Assembly: GCA_021800035.1 (NCBI GenBank)
Contig: JAJYZJ010000003.1
Span: 1-64,000 of the forward strand
Source of the DNA: an archaeon
GTDB lineage: Archaea; Thermoproteota; Thermoprotei_A; Marsarchaeales; Marsarchaeaceae
DNA: 64,000 bases
Reading direction: 5' to 3'
The first letter of the stretch is position 1. Each line of letters opens with the position of its first letter. This document shows positions 18,669-28,748 of the stretch, piece after piece. The notes beneath the pieces are model-generated. The model saw nothing but the letters and a program-made list of their open reading frames with translations, was not told the DNA's origin and searched no databases. A program made the translations under genes and the position numbers.

Positions 18669-19385
18669 GTTTCTGGGCCCAAAACCCATTGCTTATAAAT
18701 CCCCATGGCGGTTCGCACCGGTCTTGTCTTCCACATGGTGTCAGGGCGCTAGGGTATCACTTGTACACCATCGCCGGCACTTCCTCTCAGAGGGTTCCCA
18801 ATCGACCAAAAACGGTGATGTTTTCTAGAAATCTAGTTGTGATAGAAGGTTAACATTTCGTCTTTGAAAAAGTCGTATACGTCGGAAGCAAAGGCCCATA
18901 GAAGAGGTGTTCATGGTTCACCTGATAACGCTGGGTATCTAGGAGCAGGATGGACATCTTCCTGAATACCCCATAGTTCAAATCGTGCATTTTGAATTTC
19001 GCGATGATGTAGTATCGTTGTTCGCAAGAGTGATGCTCTCTTGAAGATAGTTGCGGAATCTGGCCCCATCGGAAAAATTGATAAACTGTCTTCCATTGTC
19101 ATCCCTGCACTTGAGATATTGTCGAATCTGTTGCTCAATATCCGTTAACCCGACTCCGGGGGCGGGCGGGGAATTGGTCATGTCGCTCTGACCTTCTATG
19201 TTTTGACAAGACTTCGTAACTGGTTAGCCCTCGACGGGGACATGGCCGTTTGAGCCGTTTCGGGAAGTTGCTGCGGCGTCACTGTCTTACAAGTACCAAA
19301 CTCGGTAGTACCATTTCAAGCACGTCTAGCGCGAGTCAGGATCGGTCACGTGGTCGAAATGAGTCTATCATTACGGGTCAAAGAT

Positions 19386-20258
19386 TCAGCCCGATTTTAA
19401 TAGTTTGTCAAGAATTGGCGTCGACGTGAACCGGTGTTCCCATCTGTGACTATCAAAAGAACCAATGGTGATGAGCTCGTTAAACAGTAGCTTCGAAACT
19501 ATTAAGTCGAAATTCCCAGTGCCGCTCTCCTTGTCGGTTGACGCCCGAAACTCCTGAAGCTCTGAATCGGGGATGCTGCCAAACCTTTTTGAGGCAAGGA
19601 AGCCTGCCACGTTGCGTCCAGCAGGCTCTCCAAGGACATCAGTGCCCACTTTTTGCGATTCTGTCAGCTTATCTCCGAATCGTCCGGGAAGATACCAAAA
19701 TTCTGTTAGCGCCCCACCGAAGAAAGGAGGAACTAGAAATGACTCGCCACTGAATCTTTTTGTCGAGAAGTAGAAATTGTTACAGCCCACAAGAATCGCA
19801 ATCTGCTTGACCATCGACTCGCTCAAGCCTGAACCAAGGGAGAGATAATGCGCCAAGTCCCTGTAATCGTATGCACCCGCCATCACGCCGTTCACGTAAT
19901 GTAAGGCGACCACTCTCGCCACCGTGCGCTCTTTCTCGGGAAGATTCCTGATAGTCGACTCGGCGAACCCTCTGAATGCGGAATAGCCCACCTGCGAAAT
20001 GAACGTTTTGACTTTTTCTGTAACTTCGTAATCAGCTAGGCCGTGCACGAACCCTGCATCTAGACACCTTTTCTTAGCCTCGCCGACCGAACTTTTACCT
20101 GCTGGTCCATATCTTGCCTCTATATTTGCAACCATGTACTTCTCTTCGATTAGAAATTCCGCTTCCTGATAGACCCAGTCGAGCTGCGCTAGGTCACTGG
20201 GTTCTCGAGATGTGTCATATCGGTCCACCATATCTTGGACCAAATCGAATACATCCAT
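19386..20258 (-). CDS. Hypothetical protein (290 aa)
   Basis: Long ORF with protein-like composition; no family recognised. Confidence 0.6.
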   Translation of the reverse strand: MDVFDLVQDMVDRYDTSREPSDLAQLDWVYQEAEFLIEEKYMVANIEARYGPAGKSSVGEAKKRCLDAGFVHGLADYEVTEKVKTFISQVGYSAFRGFAESTIRNLPEKERTVARVVALHYVNGVMAGAYDYRDLAHYLSLGSGLSESMVKQIAILVGCNNFYFSTKRFSGESFLVPPFFGGALTEFWYLPGRFGDKLTESQKVGTDVLGEPAGRNVAGFLASKRFGSIPDSELQEFRASTDKESGTGNFDLIVSKLLFNELITIGSFDSHRWEHRFTSTPILDKLLKSG

Positions 20259-20355
20259 GACGTGCTTCCGAAGGCTGTAACTATTTCTTAAGCATTTTAT
20301 TCTCCTAGGAATTGAAGTGTTTGACTTCCTGTTTCACTGCTACTCCGATTAGGCA

Positions 20356-20619
20356 TTGAAACAACCCGGCCTTGTCGGGGTATTCAGGATCTCATTCCTC
20401 GCGAATGATGGTGTAGGCGAGTTAGTGGTGGTGTTTGTGATGTTTTTACTGAACTCTATGAACCCGGGCAATGCGGAGCTCGCCGCGGGTGGGGTGGCTT
20501 TTCTCCTTTCGCTTTTGTTGAACGCGGGGATAGATAGCTTTGGCTCCACCCAGAAATACATCAGGTTCAGCCGCGTGATTCCGGTGCACACCGCGGGGAT
20601 CTACGAAGTGGTGAACTAG
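20356..20619 (+). CDS. Small membrane protein
   Basis: ELVVVFVMFLLNS...AAGGVAFLLSLLLNAGIDSF; true start may be internal. Confidence 0.5.
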   Translation: MKQPGLVGVFRISFLANDGVGELVVVFVMFLLNSMNPGNAELAAGGVAFLLSLLLNAGIDSFGSTQKYIRFSRVIPVHTAGIYEVVN

Positions 20620-20630
20620 GCGGTATTGCC

Positions 20631-21203
20631 ATGGCCGCGGCGCTCGGGCTCGTCGGGATATTCCTTGTCTCGGACATACTCTGGACGCTCTGGACCGAAG
20701 GAGCGGAGGATCTCGCTGAGACGGTGATAGGTCTCTCGAAGGAGCTGATACTCGTCGTCGCGATAATACTCACGCTACCATACTTCTACAACGCGTTTGC
20801 GGTGATGGTGAACACGATAGGAGTTCACCTCGTGGACTACGGCGACCCCGGGCTACTTCTCGCCACCGATCTCCCCATAATAATCCTCGGGGCTTCGGTT
20901 GGTTACTTCGTGCCTTATCTAGCGAATCTCGCGGCAGACATCACGTTCGCGCTTCTCGTAACGATAGCGCTCGCAGTTCTCAGGTTCGTCCTGATAGGCG
21001 CGCTTTTCGTCGCAGCCCCGATACTCGCGGTGCTCTGGCTCTTTCCGCCGTTCAGGAAAGTCATCTCGTTTGTGTTCGAGATAGAAGTTGGGCTCGCTAT
21101 ATCAGGGCTTATAGCAGGGGCAGTTCTCGCGCTCATCGGAAAGGTCGCGTACGCTGACCCCTCCGGGGTTTCTATTGCGGTGCTTCTCGGGCGTCTGGCA
21201 TAG
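20631..21203 (+). CDS. Polytopic membrane protein (TrbL/VirB6-like by topology only)
   Basis: 190 aa with about five hydrophobic stretches; immediately downstream of another small TM ORF; GC-rich like the 1-8 kb module. Confidence 0.65.
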   Translation: MAAALGLVGIFLVSDILWTLWTEGAEDLAETVIGLSKELILVVAIILTLPYFYNAFAVMVNTIGVHLVDYGDPGLLLATDLPIIILGASVGYFVPYLANLAADITFALLVTIALAVLRFVLIGALFVAAPILAVLWLFPPFRKVISFVFEIEVGLAISGLIAGAVLALIGKVAYADPSGVSIAVLLGRLA

Positions 21204-21441
21204 TGATTTTGATTCTGATTTTTCTATGAGCAGTCAGCATACATAGTTAAGTAGTTGGTGACTTCGAGCACATGTCAGAACGTTTCTTTAGGAGTGCCCG
21301 TTCCTTTTCCGCGGTTGCCCGCGTCAATTGTTCAATTGTCGTACGTCAAGCTTTCATCATAGTATCTCCAGCTCTCCCATCGCCGACTAGAACTAGTCAG
21401 CCTCGGCAAGGTTCTCCTCAATACGGCTTAGAGGGTTGCGC

Positions 21442-21831
21442 CTAGGGGGGAGTCGTAGAACTTTCGAATATGTTCAACTCTCCCTTGGTGAGTTCAAAAA
21501 GGTCGACTATCTTCTGCACTCTACTCCTCACTTCTTCAATTGTTAGACGGTTCTCATGGAACCCCTCTACATGAAGCTCCTTTGCTGCGTCCCAGCCATT
21601 GATAACGTAATCCCCGTAAATCTGGCTTAGGTCATTCGCGGCCTCGCCGAGTGACCCGTATCTCCATTTTCCGTTCGCGGAATAACCTCTGTATTTGGGT
21701 AGTTTAATCTCTGCCAGCTGCTTGATGCACTCCTCTGCGACCTTGTACAGTTTTTCGGCGCCCTGCACTGGGTCCCCATTCACCAGTCTGGTCGCCTCTC
21801 TGAGTAGAAACGAAATGTCTTCGACATTCAT
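21442..21831 (-). CDS. PaREP1-like (HEPN-type) protein
   Basis: LVNGDPVQGAEKLYKVAEECIKQLAEIKLPKYRGY...AKELHVEGFHENRLTIEEVRSRVQKIVDLF. Confidence 0.65.
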   Translation of the reverse strand: MNVEDISFLLREATRLVNGDPVQGAEKLYKVAEECIKQLAEIKLPKYRGYSANGKWRYGSLGEAANDLSQIYGDYVINGWDAAKELHVEGFHENRLTIEEVRSRVQKIVDLFELTKGELNIFESSTTPP

Positions 21832-22415
21832 GACCGACTGTCTCCTTTACGGCTGGCGATTGCCGCTACAATCGCTGCGAACCCGGCTATGAGTGCGACG
21901 GACACAACAACTGGTTTCCATGGCGTAAAGCTTGTGGGGGCAGGTATCTTTACCTCAAAATTCTCTTCCACCGAGGCTATCTCCATCTTGGCGGGTCTAT
22001 AGAAGAGATGAGCCGGCCATTTGGGGAAAAGGTACTGGAAGGGTTCGTAGACAACGAATATTCTGTTGTCTCCCAAGTGCTCAAAATACTCTCGGGACAC
22101 CTCGACATGCGATTCCAGACTACCATCCGGGAATATTCTGAGGTGAAGCTCCCAATGATTTCCAATGTCCAAACTGAGGCCGTATTTCTCGCCTTCTTGG
22201 GTAGCGGGAACTGCTTCCTTGAATCCTACCTCGTGCAGGCGGTCCCTGACAGCATCAACCTGTTCTTTTTCAACATAGCCGCAGATAACAGGGGGGCTCT
22301 TTGAGAAACCCTCGGAGACTTCTCTCGCAGTCAGTTCGACAGAACTTCCATCACGCAGTGTAAACTTCCTCGGAAGAGCCGCTATGTATGGCTCAAGCGC
22401 TGGCTCGCGTCTCAC
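21828..22415 (-). CDS. C-terminally membrane-anchored hypothetical protein, overlapping the PaREP1-like gene
   Basis: C-terminal TM KPVVVSVALIAGFAAIVAAIASRK; 4-bp overlap with 21442-21831. Confidence 0.6.
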   Translation of the reverse strand: MRREPALEPYIAALPRKFTLRDGSSVELTAREVSEGFSKSPPVICGYVEKEQVDAVRDRLHEVGFKEAVPATQEGEKYGLSLDIGNHWELHLRIFPDGSLESHVEVSREYFEHLGDNRIFVVYEPFQYLFPKWPAHLFYRPAKMEIASVEENFEVKIPAPTSFTPWKPVVVSVALIAGFAAIVAAIASRKGDSRS

Positions 22416-23108
22416 AATCTGTTTAGTGCGTCTGCCGACACATAATTATTCGCCCTGAACGGAGAATAAGAAAACCTGCTTTTGAGAAGTAAGTGCATGT
22501 TCGCATTGGTAGACCTCGCTCGGAAGTTCGGCAAGGTGGCAGCACTGCTCCTATACGGGCATGCAGGCGCTCTGGCGCCTACTCTCGGAAGTGAAGAACG
22601 GTTCAGAAAGAGACACGCCACCCTTATTACAGCACCACTCTCATGTCGGGTTTCCTGAATAAGCTTCTTGGCTTAGGAATTGTAGTCGGGGGTTTCAGAG
22701 AAGGGTTCGGACTGAACGGATGGAAAATTGGGCTTCAGTTTATGAGTCACTCAGCGCGAACCTTCGGGTTCGGTGCAGATGCACGAGAGGAGGCATCGCT
22801 TTGCGCTTCCTATGATTCGTTGTAGAGCTGCTGCACCGTATCTTCCCGGCGCGTGCTGCAACCGCGCTCGCCGCTGCACTGTTCGCCCAATCCTTATTAT
22901 TCTCTTTGTATAATCCGCTTCCGCTGCTGCTGGCTGAACGCACACCCCCAACTGCAGCGTCATTCCCTTGCTCCTATAGGACCCACCAACTCCTCGGGTG
23001 GCATCAAGTCGTCTGAGCATGATAAGGGAAGAAAATGATTTCGAATGAGATGAATGGCAGGCCTTGGAGATGAGTTTAAGGGGAGATGAACCGAGGAGGA
23101 CATCTGGC

Positions 23109-23885
23109 ATGCTTGTAGAGACTTACGAGTACGTTACACAGAATAGAGAAAGAATAGCCAAGAACTTGGATGCAACGAAGAACATGGAGCTCTAAGAAAG
23201 CGCCCGGTCGAAGTGGATTAATTTTGAGCCGAGTCACTCTTCGAGCTCGGTGGCTGGGATAGATAGCAGCTGGAACTTTGTGCCGTTTCAAGGTTATTAC
23301 TCCTTCGCCGCCGAAGGAGTGTCTATCTGCTCCGACGGCTCCCTTCCGACAAGCCCTCGCTTTACTGCTGGAGTTAGTACGATGTCCATCGAAGAAGACC
23401 AGAAGCTCTACTTCAACCCTTCTCGTTATCTTGAAGGAATCGGCAATGGAGTACGAGTATCAGCTTGCACTGGACACGATATCAAAAACGGATTACGCGC
23501 TCACAGACGGCTCACTCTTGGCCAGATTCTATGACAGGAGGCAGAGAAAGCCCGTAGCATTCCACGAATACGCCCGAGATTTGATGGGTTAGGAGAACGT
23601 TGTCTTCGTGGCCAAGGCGTCGGGCAGCAACTCTATACTGAATGGCGTTCTTGGGAACCTTTACTATTTTAATCAGGCTACGGCCGAGCCGGGTTACTCT
23701 ACGCCCTACTACACGGAAGTAGGCGTTAGCACGTTCTACGTAAGACTTGCTGCGCATGTACCTTGCTTAAGAGTAGAAGTTCCTGGGAAAATTAACGGGA
23801 AGGACTGCGAGGCGACAATTGATGTGCTGGCAAGCCCCCAGTTCGACGGCATCCCTATGCCCTGAGAATCGCTCACGAGAGGTGC
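23109..23885 (+). pseudogene. nurA: nurA-like 5'-3' nuclease pseudogene
   Basis: Fragments across two frames: MLVETYEYVTQNRERIAKNLDATKNMEL* / VAGIDSSWNFVPFQGYYSFAAEGVSICSDGS / MEYEYQLALDTISKTDYALTDGSLLARFYDRR...DLMG* / ENVVFVAKASGSNSIL...STPYYTEVGVSTFYVRL...LRVEVPG / LRIAH. Confidence 0.7.
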
Positions 23886-25267
23886 TAGGCGAGTAGATGG
23901 CTCATGGCATCGCGTCGGGAGAGGCGCAGCGAGACAGGGGCGACCCGTACCTCCGTGTATATATTCTAAGGGCTGAAGAAGCCTGTTTCACCCCTTCTGT
24001 CCGAAGCTTAAGGCTGTCTATGGGGTATCCATGGTAGCCGCGGTAGTCATGGCAGTCACCCTTTTCCCTATTTAATGTCCGCAACGTTTGTACGAGAAAA
24101 TCAGGGTCCGTACTTGGTCCGGTTACTCGCGGCTCCAGACGAGATCATAACCAAACCACTGGCGGTATAAGCCGGATTTGTCCTGTTTGTCCCACATATT
24201 ATCGCCGGGGATCGGGGCCTGAGGTGGGGCAGGGGAGCCGCCATCCATGAATCATGAACCAACGCCGTCCATCAAGTTCTCCCAAATTAAGAATCACGCT
24301 CTGACTGTAGCTGCCTACTTTTGCTCAGGACTTATACGGGAAAGACTGGTAGGATACGGGTATAAATGCGTCTCTTCGAAACTCGGTTCACGCGTGGGCT
24401 ACTCCCAAATATGAGGTGAAGCGCATTTATACCTGAGATACGTCGCCCACCGGGGGCATTTCTGACATCTCGCTCGGCAGAGCGTAGTTTCTAGACAAGT
24501 CGCTACTTTTCTCGATTCAGCGGCTGTATATGTTGATGCGCTCTGCAGTTGACATCCGGTTCACGAATTCGTCTCAAGAAAACCCAACGACCTTCAGGCG
24601 TGGGTAATTGTAGCAACGATACGTTCTTGAGCTAGCCTTGGCCAAGCGAGAAAAACCACAATAGAAGCATCCCACTTAGGGCGCCCTGTGCGAGACGACA
24701 ATTCGCCAGCCCAAGAACTGGTATTAACCCCCCATATTGATCACTCGGTTTGTGCGAGCCAGCTTGAATTTAATGATTCACGAACCTGAACTGAAATCGA
24801 TGAAAAGCTCTGGCTAGGACCGATGCCGGAGCAATCCGAGCTACCATGGTTGTTTGAGCTAAAGCATCACCGCGTGAGTGCCTGATTTCGTCAGTTTATT
24901 CCCTGCATTCCTAACCCATTTTCGCCAAAAAATTAGTAGCGAAGTGCGCGCTCGGGCGTTTGGGCGCCCGTCAGAGTAATCCGTCTCGATTCCGGTGACT
25001 CGGGACCCCGCACTACTCCTCGGTTTTCCCAGTCTGAAAGCAGAAAAACGTAAACAGAGCTCGGCTGCCCAAAGGGGAAGCAGTAGCAGGGCGGGCATGC
25101 CCGAATTCACGCCTACGGAGACACCTCTTGCGGGCTACCTCTCAAGACGGGGGATCAGCCATGTCTCTCTGAGACAGGAAACTCCAACTCTTTAGCGAGG
25201 AGAGGATGTCAGCCAACTTGACTATTCTTCCGAAAAAGCTTTTTAGCCCAAGTTCAAGGGTTTCGCC

Positions 25268-26083
25268 GTGAGTATTGAGAGCCCGCGGCGGAGGAAAAAG
25301 CTGGTTATAATTGGCCTGAATGATGCGGGCTGGCCAGATGTGGAGAAGTATGTAATCGAATTACGCTCAAGCCTACCATCATCTGCGGGCGTCTGGGTGA
25401 GGACACTCAAGTTAGAAGCGGCTTCAGCTCAGGACGCGTGGAAGAGGGCTGACAAATCTTTCGGAGACTACTTCAACAGCATTTCTGGCTTTACGGGAGG
25501 CGATAGTACTTCAATTGACGCGGATTTGGTCGAAGCGTGGAATTATGCCAGGCTCTTCTCTGCGACCCAGCTGCCAATAGCGGCTCTCGACAACAAACTA
25601 CTCTCTAGCGGAAAACTGCCCAGCTTGGGAGCCGTTTTTGATGCTCTCGGGCTTCCGTTCGCGGGTAGGGCAATGCAAGAGGAGAGCGTTCCAGCGGTGA
25701 CTGATGCGAGCGGCAGTAAAGCTGAGACGACGATTGTGAAATCACCGCCTACTTCATTCGGTGAGGGGAACGTCTCGCAACCCTCACCATTGGTGGAGTC
25801 TCGTGTCCCTACAGCGGGCGCGGATGAAATATCCCGGAGCGAATCAAGTTCTGAGTCGTTGGCGGCCGCGAAGTCCTCTATGGTCAGTTCGGCTCCTGCA
25901 GCCTCCACGCTGACCGCGAAAGATATAGAAACTATTAAGGAAGTCAGGAAGAGAACACATTTCGTAGGACCCGAGAACTGTAAAACATGCTTCTACTATA
26001 CCGAACTGAACCGACGCTGTGGCCTGTTCCACTTGGAAGTGCCAGATCCCGCGATGCCGCTTTGCAGAATTGAACTAGATTAG
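25268..26083 (+). CDS. Hypothetical protein with C-terminal Cys cluster
   Basis: 271 aa; C-terminal CKTCFYYTELNRRCGLFHLEVPDPAMPLCRIE. Confidence 0.6.
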   Translation: MSIESPRRRKKLVIIGLNDAGWPDVEKYVIELRSSLPSSAGVWVRTLKLEAASAQDAWKRADKSFGDYFNSISGFTGGDSTSIDADLVEAWNYARLFSATQLPIAALDNKLLSSGKLPSLGAVFDALGLPFAGRAMQEESVPAVTDASGSKAETTIVKSPPTSFGEGNVSQPSPLVESRVPTAGADEISRSESSSESLAAAKSSMVSSAPAASTLTAKDIETIKEVRKRTHFVGPENCKTCFYYTELNRRCGLFHLEVPDPAMPLCRIELD

Positions 26084-26161
26084 GTCTAGAGTTCAAGCCG
26101 TGCTTGCGTCAGCTGAGGATAAGCGACCTCGTAATTATGAAAACTTTCGGAGCGGTTCGCA

Positions 26162-27139
26162 ATGAATAGCATGACGTTACACGATATCGGTGAGAAACGT
26201 CTCCTCCTATGGCTCGGAAAGTATTTTCCTGGCATGGAACGAGGAGTGATTGTTTCCAATACCCATGACGCTGCTGTAGTGCGTGTGAGTGGCAATGTTG
26301 CAGTCAAGACTGACACAATGGTCATCACGAAAAGCATACCTGGGATAAGTCCTGAACACATTGGCTACAAGGCGGGAGTGGCAGTGCTCAGCGACTTCGC
26401 AGCGATTGGTGCCACTCCTAGGTATGCCACCCTGTCGATCTCAGCTCCGCGCAAAATGATTTTTTCCGATTTTAGGTCGGTTTGCTCAGGCGTAAGACGA
26501 TCACTAGCAAGAGCCAACGTGCTATGCGTTGGGGGAGACCTTAGCGAAGCTTCAGATCTCTCCGTTTCAATTTCTCTGGTTGGTAAAGCCTCACAAAGGA
26601 GCATGACTCGGTCTGGATCGAAAGCGGGGGATTTGATAGCGGTATCCCGCCCGTTCGGGCTCGAGCCGTACGGTCTGAAGGTTCTTGCAGAGCGGCTTCC
26701 CAGGGGTCCGCTGGAAAGGGCAGCGGTGAGAAGGTTTCTCTTCCCGAAACCGGAGCTTACCTATGGCAAGCTGCTCTCCGCGCTGGACTTTGTCCATGCG
26801 TGCACTGACTCAAGCGACGGACTGCTAATTTCCATTGACAATCTTCTCAACCGGAGTTTGGATGCCAGTCTGGAGCATCTACCCGCTTCGGGTGCGCTCC
26901 TGAAATCTGGCATGGATAAAGAGACTGTAACGTCTCTCGTGAGTTCCGGTGGGGAAGAGTATGCTCTGGTATTCAGCTATGACCAAAGAAGGGACTCAGA
27001 ACTGGTTCGGGTCCTTCGCAAAGTGGGTAGACGTAGGATAGTCGTCGGAAGGTTTGTGAACGGCCGAGGAATAGTTAGGGATGCGACACGGAAAAGCAAA
27101 CCTGTTGGCATCAGAGGCTGGCGACAGTTTGAAAGTTGA
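26162..27139 (+). CDS. thiL: Thiamine-monophosphate kinase / AIR synthase-like protein
   Basis: DAAVVRVSGNVAVKTDTMV...GYKAGVAVLSDFAAIGATPRYATLSIS...CVGGDLSEASDLSVSISLVGKA...CTDSSDGLLISIDNLL. Confidence 0.85.
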   Translation: MNSMTLHDIGEKRLLLWLGKYFPGMERGVIVSNTHDAAVVRVSGNVAVKTDTMVITKSIPGISPEHIGYKAGVAVLSDFAAIGATPRYATLSISAPRKMIFSDFRSVCSGVRRSLARANVLCVGGDLSEASDLSVSISLVGKASQRSMTRSGSKAGDLIAVSRPFGLEPYGLKVLAERLPRGPLERAAVRRFLFPKPELTYGKLLSALDFVHACTDSSDGLLISIDNLLNRSLDASLEHLPASGALLKSGMDKETVTSLVSSGGEEYALVFSYDQRRDSELVRVLRKVGRRRIVVGRFVNGRGIVRDATRKSKPVGIRGWRQFES

Positions 27140-27830
27140 TGGATATTAATGGCACAGGTGTCGTGAACACGGCTGAAGTTCTCGTTTCAGTCCTGCAGAG
27201 CAAAGATTTTGCGACCCCTGCTGAGTCTGGTCCATGACGCCCGCAGGCCATTTCCTCGACTGGGCCGCATTTGCAAGAAGAGTGCAGAAAGCCTTTCCCA
27301 CGTCGTGTGTGGGGACGTCACGGCAACGTCTCAATCGTTAGCCGCCTCGCGCTCAAATCCAAGCAGCAATGGTTCGAGGGGCACTTGTTTTTTGGCCCGC
27401 ACCGAGTTGCGGGCGGTCTGGGCCAAACGCTCAGTCTGACCAGAATCGAGGCGGCTTACCCAAAGTACAGAAGTTGTCAGGGCCCCGCAACCCGCGTGGA
27501 TCATGGTCGTTATCACAGTAGCGGCGGCACTGGCTGGCGCAGGGTTGGGCCTGAGCCGTTGGCGGAGAACAAGGAGCAGGACGAGCGCAGCCCGCTGTCG
27601 CTCACCCCGGATATGCCCGTGATGTTCGAAATCACAGGGCGCTCCATAAAGTTCGCAGAGGCGCCTCCTTGTGTCCTGCAGGGTAAAGGAGTAAAGAGCA
27701 TCAGTCAATCCTGAGGGTGTGCGCTTCTTTGTCCTCGAACTAGGCCCGTGCCCCAGATTCCGTTGCACGCCCACCCGGGTCAAGGTTCTGGCGGGCGGGC
27801 GTGAGTGGTTCACGGTCGAACATTTTCAAA

Positions 27831-27905
27831 TGGGCTCGCCCGGATTTGAACCGGGGACCTCCACCGTGTGAGGGTGGCATCCTAACCAGACTAGACGACG
27901 AGCCC
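27831..27905 (-). tRNA. tRNA-Val (CAC)
   Basis: Minus strand GGGCTCGTCGTCTAGTCTGGTTAGGATGCCACCCTCACACGGTGGAGGTCCCCGGTTCAAATCCGGGCGAGCCCA; cloverleaf folds by eye. Confidence 0.95.
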
Positions 27906-27915
27906 CTCTGAGTTA

Positions 27916-28104
27916 TTATCTTCTGATTTCCTGCTTCTTAAGCCTGAGGTTGGTGCTGTGACAGCGCCTGCACTTGACGGAGTTTATTGACATCTTTGCG
28001 CCGCAGTTTCTGCATATCTTGAACCTGATCAGGCTTCTTGAGGCAATTTCTCTCTTAATAGGATCCGAAATTGGCATTTCAGGGGAACCAGCCGAATGGG
28101 GCAC
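27916..28104 (-). CDS. rpl40e: Ribosomal protein L40e
   Basis: KICRNCGAKMSINSVKCRRCHSTNLRLKKQEIRR. Confidence 0.85.
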   Translation of the reverse strand: MPHSAGSPEMPISDPIKREIASRSLIRFKICRNCGAKMSINSVKCRRCHSTNLRLKKQEIRR

Positions 28105-28147
28105 GCGCTAGTTTAAGCCTTTCCGCGAGCTCCGGGCTCTTGGGCAA

Positions 28148-28621
28148 TCACTTGAGCTTTTCAATTATCACAAACGCTCTCGTTTCGGAAACACCCTGAA
28201 CTCCTGACAACCTCTTCAGAAAATTGTCGAGGTTGCTGTACTCTACTATCGCGACCACGTCGCTGTCACCCGTGACCCTGTAGACCTCGTTTGCTCCTGC
28301 CTCCGCCGCGACGCTGTACGCCTGATTGCGGTTCTGAGGATTAACTCTGACATGAACAAAGGCTTCTACTGTTGACCTTCCCAAGGCAGTGATTCCTTCG
28401 GGGGTGATGTCCACAAATCCCCTTCCAGTTCGGACGTACTTAGCCGCTTTGAGCTTTCTCAGGTGTATACTGAGAGCCTGCCTAGAAATTTTTAGCTCTT
28501 GGGCTATCTCGGCCTGTGACTTGCTCACTGAGTAAACCTTTGTTGTCTTGGAATTGGCATACAGCCTTTCGAGAAGTTGAAACTGCCTCTCGGTGAGCCG
28601 CTTTGACATAAGACAACACAT
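28148..28621 (-). CDS. Lrp/AsnC-type transcriptional regulator
   Basis: HTH SQAEIAQELKISRQALSIHLRKLKAAKYV + RAM-like VHVRVNPQNRNQAYSVAAEAGANEVYRVTGDSDVVAIVEY. Confidence 0.75.
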   Translation of the reverse strand: MCCLMSKRLTERQFQLLERLYANSKTTKVYSVSKSQAEIAQELKISRQALSIHLRKLKAAKYVRTGRGFVDITPEGITALGRSTVEAFVHVRVNPQNRNQAYSVAAEAGANEVYRVTGDSDVVAIVEYSNLDNFLKRLSGVQGVSETRAFVIIEKLK

Positions 28622-28748
28622 GTAAGTCTAGATATATAGACCTTATGGTAACGATTTATGCGCTAGTTTTTCAAAGTCGTCTTCGTAGCGTGTCGGGAAG
28701 TTTCTCGTTTTATGCAACCTATTAGGCAGGCAGAGTTATACTTATGTT

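Noticed and set aside
18911-19181. Two overlapping minus-strand ORFs of 67-75 aa
   Set aside because: Could be a fragment of a small gene but no family or promoter support; left uncalled.
24860-25200. Short ORFs in the 24.8-25.2 kb region
   Set aside because: Too short, atypical composition, no motifs or promoter context.
27209-27813. Overlapping ORFs of 147 and 160 aa on opposite strands next to tRNA-Val
   Set aside because: Neither shows a domain or convincing codon bias; possibly decayed DNA. Also looked for a duplicated tRNA-Val 3' end as an att site within the window and saw none.
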